Of a DNA stretch of 29,066 nucleotides, positions 24,293 through 29,066 are shown one piece after another (within the stretch, counting starts at the first letter, position 1; each line of letters begins with the position of its first letter). The stretch is from an uncultured Collinsella sp. GTDB lineage: Bacteria; Actinomycetota; Coriobacteriia; Coriobacteriales; Coriobacteriaceae. The stretch spans positions 1 to 29,066 of the forward strand of contig CAAENY010000083.1 of NCBI GenBank assembly GCA_900757465.1. The letters are read 5' to 3'. The position numbers and the translations under genes are program-made. A model generated the notes under the pieces. It was not told the origin of the DNA and ran no database searches. It saw nothing but the letters and a program-made list of their open reading frames with translations.

Positions 24293-26500
24293 CTAATTAT
24301 TAAGCATGCGGTCGAAGCTTCCCGAGTCGCCATCCCGATAGTCGGCGGTCATCAGAATCTCCTGCGGAATGCGTCCGCCCTCACGCAGCACATTGCGGAA
24401 CTGCACGCGCGTGACCATGGGCAGATCTTTGATCGTCGCCGCCAGGTTCTGCGGCACGCCCTGGTTGGCAGCCGCGGGCTCGCACTCGCCGCCGGCCTTC
24501 ACACGACGTTTGTGCTCGGCGAGCATGGCACGATACATACCGGCATGCAGGCGAATCTCAACCACATTGGCGTTACGGGTCTGCTCGACAATGCGTGCGC
24601 CCTCTCGATCGATGTCGCCCACGTAGTAGACATAGTTAAAGCGATAGCCGATCTCGGCCAGATAATCATCCAGTGCGTGCGAAACGCTCGCCTTGCAGCC
24701 ACCGCCAAAGATCACGCCACCCACCTTGGTGCCAAAAAGCTTAGCGTGCTTGCGGCCGCGCAGGAGCTTGACGATCTCGTCATAGGTGTCCAGGTTCTCG
24801 ACCATAATGAACGGCTTGTCGGCGCCCAGCGTAAAGAAACCCGTAAAGTGCACGGGGCGGTTGGGGGCGACCTTAATCGCCTGCATGCTGATGCCCTTTT
24901 CGGTCATACGCCGAATCAGGCGCTCGCCGTGTTTGCCGTCAAAGGCCTTCTCATCGTTAAAAATCTGGTAGGCGCGCTGGCGACGCGAAGCGACCGGCGT
25001 GTCGGCACCGCGATTCTGCTCAATCCAAGCCTGGATGATCGCAATCTCCTCGGCAATCTTGCGGTTGGACATCTCGTTGTGCTGAGTGCGCTGCGAAGCC
25101 TTTTTGCCGTCCTTGCCCTCGACCTTAACAATTTGAGTCTGCTGCTCCTTAATCTTGGAGAGCGCCAGTGGCGTAGGAACGACCTTGAGCAGCTGCCTGC
25201 CCAGGACACGTGCCAGAGCAAACGCCGAAACCTCGCCATGAGCGGGCGGCTCAGGCTGCTGGGCGGCCGCATCGTTTGCAGTCGGTTTGGGCTGCGCCTG
25301 GGATTTGCGTTTGGAATCTGCCTGAGCTTTGCGCTCTTGCTTTGGCGCGGACGGGCCCTTTTGCGAGCGCTCGGGCTTGTCCCCCTTCGCCGGCTGGCGC
25401 TTGGGCTGCTCCACCGGGGCCTCAGCCTTCGCATCCTTGCTTTGCATCGCCGCCTTCTCGGCCGCGGCCTCGGCATTTGAGCCACGACCGCCGCGGTGAC
25501 GACGGCGGCGGGGCTTGCTCGAAGCGCTCTCCCCTGCCTGCTTATCAGCGGACTGCTGAGCTTTGACCTCGGTATCAGCCGCAGACTGCGACTCGGAAGG
25601 TTGCTGCTCGCAAGCCACCGGCTCAACGGTTTTCTCGGTTTGTTCGGCCTTCTCGGCCTGAGCGGTCGAAGCCGGCTCTCCCTTCTCCTGACGTTTTACG
25701 GGATACGCGCGTCCCGCAAAACCGCGGCCGGGACGACACGAACCCGGAGCCCTCTTGGCAGACTCCTCAACATCGACTGCAACCTCGGAAGGCTCTTCAG
25801 CCTCATGCGCGACATCCTGCTGCACAGCCTTAAAGTGAGCACCGCGACGACGCTTGGGCTCTTGGGCCTCCACGGGCTTTTGCTCCTTCGCGGGCTTTTG
25901 CTCCTTCGCGGGCTTCTGCGACTCAGCGGCAACCTCGGTCACAACAGTCTCGGTATCGAGTTCATCCTTTTGAGCCACGGCACGACGGAAGCGCTCCTGC
26001 TGGGCACGGCGCTGAGCATCGCGCTTGCCACCCCCACCAAAACCGCCGCGGCCGGCCTTGGCCGTAAAGGCGCGAACGACGTTCTCATCGAGCAGCTCGT
26101 CGGTATCGACATGCTCGCGCGGGGCCGTTTCCACCGAAGCGGGCGCCTCGACAACGTCCTCGACGGCCTCTTCGACAGCCTCGGCAAGCTGCTCCTGAGC
26201 ATCACTTATCTCGGCATGAATGGTATAGAACGCCGGACGTCCGTTAATGCCGCTGCCCTCGATCTTGGTAACGATCTTTGCCGCGATGAGTTCGTCGCGC
26301 ATCGCCTTGGTGTCGCATTCCTTATCGACGGAGCGGAAAATCTGCGCCAGCGCGCTCGACTTGATCTTGAGTGCCTTGCGGCAGAGCAGGTCGTAGGCAA
26401 CTAGCTTGGCGCGCTCGGCAGAAAGCGACGTCTGGCTGCTCAGACGCTCAGCCAGGGCATCGACATTATTTTGGTTATCGGAATATACCGTCTTGGCCAC
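24293..26500 (-). CDS. Large protein with winged-helix-like N-terminus, disordered centre and JetD/DUF2220-like Toprim C-terminus
   Basis: A 735-residue protein. GTG 26500 is the likely start (GAAAGGGG upstream); ATG 26524 is in frame but lacks such a site. The N-terminal 100 residues look like a winged helix (SAERAKLVAYDLLCRKALKIKSSALAQIFRSVD). Residues about 110-410 are low-complexity, rich in E, A, K, P and Q, with basic patches (PRRRRHRGGRG) and AKEQKP repeats. The C-terminal part has MVENLDTYDEI (Glu568) and YYVGDIDREGARIVEQTR (Asp629, Asp631). These are the glutamate and DxD of a Toprim fold as in JetD, the Wadjet nuclease subunit, and DUF2220 proteins. No jetABC genes are in the window. 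The family assignment rests on motif recognition only, and the role is unknown. Confidence 0.85.
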   Translation of the reverse strand: MAKTVYSDNQNNVDALAERLSSQTSLSAERAKLVAYDLLCRKALKIKSSALAQIFRSVDKECDTKAMRDELIAAKIVTKIEGSGINGRPAFYTIHAEISDAQEQLAEAVEEAVEDVVEAPASVETAPREHVDTDELLDENVVRAFTAKAGRGGFGGGGKRDAQRRAQQERFRRAVAQKDELDTETVVTEVAAESQKPAKEQKPAKEQKPVEAQEPKRRRGAHFKAVQQDVAHEAEEPSEVAVDVEESAKRAPGSCRPGRGFAGRAYPVKRQEKGEPASTAQAEKAEQTEKTVEPVACEQQPSESQSAADTEVKAQQSADKQAGESASSKPRRRRHRGGRGSNAEAAAEKAAMQSKDAKAEAPVEQPKRQPAKGDKPERSQKGPSAPKQERKAQADSKRKSQAQPKPTANDAAAQQPEPPAHGEVSAFALARVLGRQLLKVVPTPLALSKIKEQQTQIVKVEGKDGKKASQRTQHNEMSNRKIAEEIAIIQAWIEQNRGADTPVASRRQRAYQIFNDEKAFDGKHGERLIRRMTEKGISMQAIKVAPNRPVHFTGFFTLGADKPFIMVENLDTYDEIVKLLRGRKHAKLFGTKVGGVIFGGGCKASVSHALDDYLAEIGYRFNYVYYVGDIDREGARIVEQTRNANVVEIRLHAGMYRAMLAEHKRRVKAGGECEPAAANQGVPQNLAATIKDLPMVTRVQFRNVLREGGRIPQEILMTADYRDGDSGSFDRMLNN

Positions 26501-26605
26501 GGGGCCCCTTTCATATGTACACATATACGTCTATATGGTACAACGCGCGCCCTTATCCACGCAAAACATCTGCGAGAACACTCGGGCATCGCCCGCTTTT
26601 GCATG

Positions 26606-26644
26606 AAAAAAGACCGAGCCCGCGCAGTCGCGGACCCGGTCTTT
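26606..26644 (-). terminator. Intrinsic terminator of cstA
   Basis: On the minus strand AAAGACCGGGTCCGCG pairs with CGCGGGCTCGGTCTTT (one internal mismatch), loop ACTG, then a TTTTTT run. It begins about 40 bases after the cstA stop. Confidence 0.93.
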
Positions 26645-26683
26645 CCGAGCCATATGGATGGAACGGTTAGCCCATCAAGCTGG

Positions 26684-28573
26684 CTAGGCCTTGGCAGCCT
26701 CGGCGTCGGCGGGAGCCTCGGCGGCAGCGGCGCGGCCATACTCGGCCTTGCCCATCTCGGACCACTCGGGCTCCTCGTCGGGCATGGAACCGGCCTCCTT
26801 GCCGAAGAACTCCTTGAGGCAGTTGACGGCAACGATGAGGCCCAGGACCATCAGCAGGACGGCGAAGACGAGCTGCAGGCCCTTGGTAGCGGCGACGGAA
26901 ACGGCAGCCGTGGTGGCGGTAGCCGGGATGGTGCCGAAGAAACCGTAGGCCTGGACGGCGGTCATGCAGCCCATGGCGCTCTGGACCAGCGAAGTGAAGG
27001 TGCAGCAGAGCAGGAAGGCGACGGGCACGTAGAGCATCCAACCCTTGCGGCCGGTGCACTTGCAGAACACGGCGAGGGTGATCATGGTCATACCGCCGAG
27101 CAGCTGGTTAGAAGCACCGAAGAGCGGCCAGATGTTGGCATAGCCACCAAAGGCGAGGGCGAGGCCAGGAAGCAGGGTAACGACCGTGGCGAACCAGGGG
27201 TTGCCGAGGACCTTCATGTAGCCGGCCTTGGACTCGATGGCCAGGGCGTCGTTGGTCTGGGCAAAGAACTCGGAGAACGAGGTGCGAGCGATGCGGGCGA
27301 CGGCATCGAGCGAGGTCAGGGCCAGAGCGGAAACGTTCATGGTCATGAAGACGGTTGCGAGCGTGCCGTCAACGCCGAAGGCCTGCATACCGCGGGAGAT
27401 GCCAGCGGCGAAGATCTGGAACGGGGTGGAAGCGACGCCGGCGTTAAGGGCGCCGGTACCGGCGGTGTTCATGTCGGAGAACATGATGCCGGCGACGATG
27501 ATGGCAAGGATACCGACGAAGGACTCGACGATCATGGCGCCGTAACCGACCTTGACGGCGTCCTGCTCCTTCTCGACCTGCTTGGAGGAGGTACCAGAAG
27601 AAACGAGGCTGTGGAAACCGGAGAGAGCACCGCAAGCGACGGAGACGAACAGGACCGGGAACATCATGCCGGAGGCAGTGGAGAAGCCGGTGAAGACCGG
27701 AGCGGTGATAGTGGCCTGACCGTTGACGCCCAGGACGACGATGCCGAGGACAGCGCAGACGATCATGACGATCATCATGATGGAAGTGAGGTAGTCACGC
27801 GGGGTCTTGAGCATCTGGATGGGCATAGCGCCAGCGAAGACCAGGTAGACCATGACGACGGCGAACCACTGGAACTTATCCAGGTAGACCGGGAACTGCA
27901 TGCCGACGGCGAACATGAGAACCATGAGGACAACGCCGGTGACGAACTCGGCAGCGCCGGTGAGGTTGAACTTCTTCTGGGCCCAACCAAAGGCGATAGC
28001 GACGAAGGTGAACAGGATGGAGATGGTACCAGCGCAGCCGGCGGCATAGGACTTGGTGAAGTCGATGGCACCGGTAGCAGCACCAGAAGCGTCAACGGCC
28101 GGGGTGAACATGAACGTCTTGCAGACCATGTCGGTGAAGGCGGCGATGACGATGATGCAGAACAGCCAGCAGAACAGCAGGAACAGGCGACGGCCGGTCT
28201 TGCCGATGTACTTCTCGATGAGCTGAGCGAGCGACTTGCCGTTGTTCTTCATCGAGGCGTACAGGGCGCCAAAGTCGTGGACGGCGCCAAAGAAGATGCC
28301 GCCGACGAGGACCCAGAGCACGACGGGCAGCCAGCCAAAGGCCATGGCGACGATCGTACCCGTAACAGGGCCAGCACCGCAGATCGAGCTGAACTGGTGC
28401 GAGAACGCGGTGAAGGCGGAGACGGGCGAGAAGCTGTTGCCGTCCTTCATGCGCTTGGCCGGCGTGAGGGCCTCTTTGTCAACGCCCCACTTGTTGGCCA
28501 GCCAGCGGCCATAGCCCAGATAGCCGCAGGCGAGCACCGCCGCAGCCACAACCATGAGCAAAACTCCGTTCAT
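26684..28573 (-). CDS. cstA: CstA-family carbon starvation protein (pyruvate/peptide transporter)
   Basis: A 629-residue polytopic membrane protein with many hydrophobic segments. The CstA signature is near the N-terminus: PVSAFTAFSHQFSSICGAGPVTGTIVAMAFGWLPVVLWVLVGGIFFGAVHDFGALYASMK. The first helix is GVLLMVVAAAVLACGYLGYG. CstA proteins import pyruvate or peptides/amino acids during nutrient limitation. It is somewhat shorter than the E. coli protein and ends in an Ala/Glu-rich cytoplasmic tail. ATG 28573 follows GAGGAGG. The gene stands alone with its own terminator. About 240 bases of leader upstream carry a leader ORF and a terminator hairpin, so expression is probably set by attenuation. 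Confidence 0.95.
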   Translation of the reverse strand: MNGVLLMVVAAAVLACGYLGYGRWLANKWGVDKEALTPAKRMKDGNSFSPVSAFTAFSHQFSSICGAGPVTGTIVAMAFGWLPVVLWVLVGGIFFGAVHDFGALYASMKNNGKSLAQLIEKYIGKTGRRLFLLFCWLFCIIVIAAFTDMVCKTFMFTPAVDASGAATGAIDFTKSYAAGCAGTISILFTFVAIAFGWAQKKFNLTGAAEFVTGVVLMVLMFAVGMQFPVYLDKFQWFAVVMVYLVFAGAMPIQMLKTPRDYLTSIMMIVMIVCAVLGIVVLGVNGQATITAPVFTGFSTASGMMFPVLFVSVACGALSGFHSLVSSGTSSKQVEKEQDAVKVGYGAMIVESFVGILAIIVAGIMFSDMNTAGTGALNAGVASTPFQIFAAGISRGMQAFGVDGTLATVFMTMNVSALALTSLDAVARIARTSFSEFFAQTNDALAIESKAGYMKVLGNPWFATVVTLLPGLALAFGGYANIWPLFGASNQLLGGMTMITLAVFCKCTGRKGWMLYVPVAFLLCCTFTSLVQSAMGCMTAVQAYGFFGTIPATATTAAVSVAATKGLQLVFAVLLMVLGLIVAVNCLKEFFGKEAGSMPDEEPEWSEMGKAEYGRAAAAEAPADAEAAKA

Positions 28574-28608
28574 TACATTTCCTCCTCTAAAAAGAACTTC
28601 TCAGACAT

Positions 28609-28647
28609 AAAAAATGAGGGCCGTCGGTTGCGCTCGACGGCCCTCAT
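28609..28647 (-). terminator. Leader terminator (attenuator) upstream of cstA
   Basis: CGACGGCCCTCAT and ATGAGGGCCGTCG form a perfect 13-bp stem (28614-28626 with 28635-28647, 8-base loop), followed on the minus strand by a T run (28609-28613). It ends 35 bases before the cstA start codon. A full terminator between promoter and gene means cstA needs read-through. Confidence 0.9.
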
Positions 28648-28698
28648 CTTCATCAGCCGCCCGTTATCGTACGGGCTAGCTGTATGTGCTAACCCGCA

Positions 28699-28767
28699 TC
28701 AGATAATTACTACGCTGATAATGTTTAGCTGATGCGTGAACATGTCTAAGAAATCCTCTTCAATCAT
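28699..28767 (-). CDS. Putative leader peptide MIEEDFLDMFTHQLNIISVVII
   Basis: A 22-codon ORF between the cstA promoter and the leader terminator. It ends in Asn-Ile-Ile-Ser-Val-Val-Ile-Ile and a TGA stop, a run like those in branched-chain amino acid leader peptides. An internal ATG at 28743 has GAGGA about 10 bases upstream and would give a 14-residue version, possibly the real start. The 3' part lies in a GCATCAG/CTGATGC stem (28696-28735), so a ribosome stalled at the Ile/Val codons would prevent that stem. Further stems follow: GGGTTAGC/GCTAGCCC, CCCGT/ACGGG and then the terminator. Translation is unproven. Confidence 0.55.
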   Translation of the reverse strand: MIEEDFLDMFTHQLNIISVVII

Positions 28768-28796
28768 GATGTGAACGATCCGTGCGTGTTCACATC
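28768..28796 (-). other. 9-bp stem directly before the leader ORF
   Basis: GATGTGAAC (28768-28776) and GTTCACATC (28788-28796) are perfectly complementary with an 11-base loop. The stem abuts the first ATG of the leader ORF. It could occlude initiation there or be a protein-binding site. Confidence 0.6.
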
Positions 28797-28814
28797 CCCC
28801 AGTGGTTGAAAAGG

Positions 28815-28843
28815 AGTATGAAACTTTAGTTACCTAAAGTCAA
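28815..28843 (-). promoter_or_regulatory. cstA promoter with palindromic operator in the spacer
   Basis: On the minus strand TTGACT (28838-28843), a 17-base spacer and CATACT (28815-28820) form a good sigma-70-type promoter. The palindrome ACTTTAG-(4)-CTAAAGT (28823-28840) fills the spacer, so a bound repressor would block RNA polymerase. Transcription would start near 28808, giving about 235 bases of leader. Confidence 0.75.
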
Positions 28844-28967
28844 CGCAAATATGTAATGAATTTTCAACTTTTTTGAATTTCTCGGTATAAAACGCCACTG
28901 ACCTCGGACTTTACCCTACGACAGTTTTTGCATGAGAGATGCCCCTGAGAGCCGCGGGAGCCGGACG

Positions 28968-29066
28968 GCGCATATGAACTTTCCTGCTCTACAGTCCTGC
29001 GCAAGACGGAAAGCACATTAAGTGCTTTCCTTTGCGTGCGGAACTCGCGATAAAGTTCATATGCGC
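28968..29066. repeat. Dispersed hairpin repeat, inverted copy cut by the window end
   Basis: Arms GCGCATATGAACTTT (28968-28982) and AAAGTTCATATGCGC (29052-29066) are perfect; the pairing probably continues beyond the window. The 69-base core (28983-29051) is the reverse complement of the 6072-6140 core. The flanks are identical, but the inner stem differs (GGAAAGCAC/GTGCTTTCC) while keeping the TTAAT loop. Confidence 0.9.

Noticed and set aside
26471..28732. Plus-strand open frame of 753 codons opposite cstA
   Set aside because: A Gly/Asp/Glu/His-rich shadow of a GC-rich gene, with no ribosome site or recognisable domain.
28768..28796. CRP-type site (TGTGA...TCACA) before cstA
   Set aside because: The half-sites are 15 bases apart instead of 6 and lie downstream of the promoter; a leader stem is the better reading.

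Overview
The window is a high-GC bacterial chromosome segment. Gene content, codon use and gene style (Tat-dependent lipoprotein, a CwlM-like protein, glucose-class PTS beside ABC sugar uptake) suggest a Coriobacteriia member, most likely Collinsella or a close relative. This assignment is inference from recognition, not a database match. It looks like ordinary chromosome with much sugar-uptake capacity and several structured intergenic repeats. I see no prophage, transposase or CRISPR array.

Layout. 1-3540 (minus strand): two SIS-domain sugar-phosphate isomerase/deglycase genes (one cut by the window edge), two overlapping HutC-type GntR regulators and a small unknown protein. 3789-5963: a LacI-family regulator divergent from murB. 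6191-7396 (minus): a secreted coiled-coil CHAP-type peptidoglycan hydrolase. 7664-12847 (plus): galE, malQ and glgP. 13305-17671 (minus): a complete ABC sugar importer in the order binding protein, two permeases, ATPase. 17978-18697 (minus): a TreR-like GntR regulator. 18922-21375 (plus): a PTS EIIC-EIIB protein fused to a HAD phosphatase. 21494-23562 (plus): a polyprenyl synthase and a CwlM-like protein. 23601-23675: tRNA-Gln, followed by palindromic tRNA-derived fragments. 24293-26500 (minus): a large protein with a JetD/DUF2220-like Toprim C-terminus. 26684-28573 (minus): cstA behind a long leader with a candidate attenuator.

How the parts work together. Near-copies of the palindrome TTGTTTAAACAA lie at the malQ promoter, twice before the ABC importer, before the TreR-like gene, and at the start site of the PTS-phosphatase gene. 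This suggests one alpha-glucoside/maltodextrin regulon. The ABC importer would bring in oligosaccharides. The PTS would bring in a phosphorylated disaccharide, which the fused phosphatase could dephosphorylate. MalQ and GlgP would process the products. galE has no such site.

The most unusual items are the EIICB-HAD fusion, the shared operator set, and a 22-codon leader ORF ending in an Ile-Ile-Ser-Val-Val-Ile-Ile run before a terminator upstream of cstA. Also notable are a dispersed hairpin repeat whose stems covary between copies, a three-unit array of inverted repeats with an 80-bp period after glgP, and the orphan JetD-like protein.
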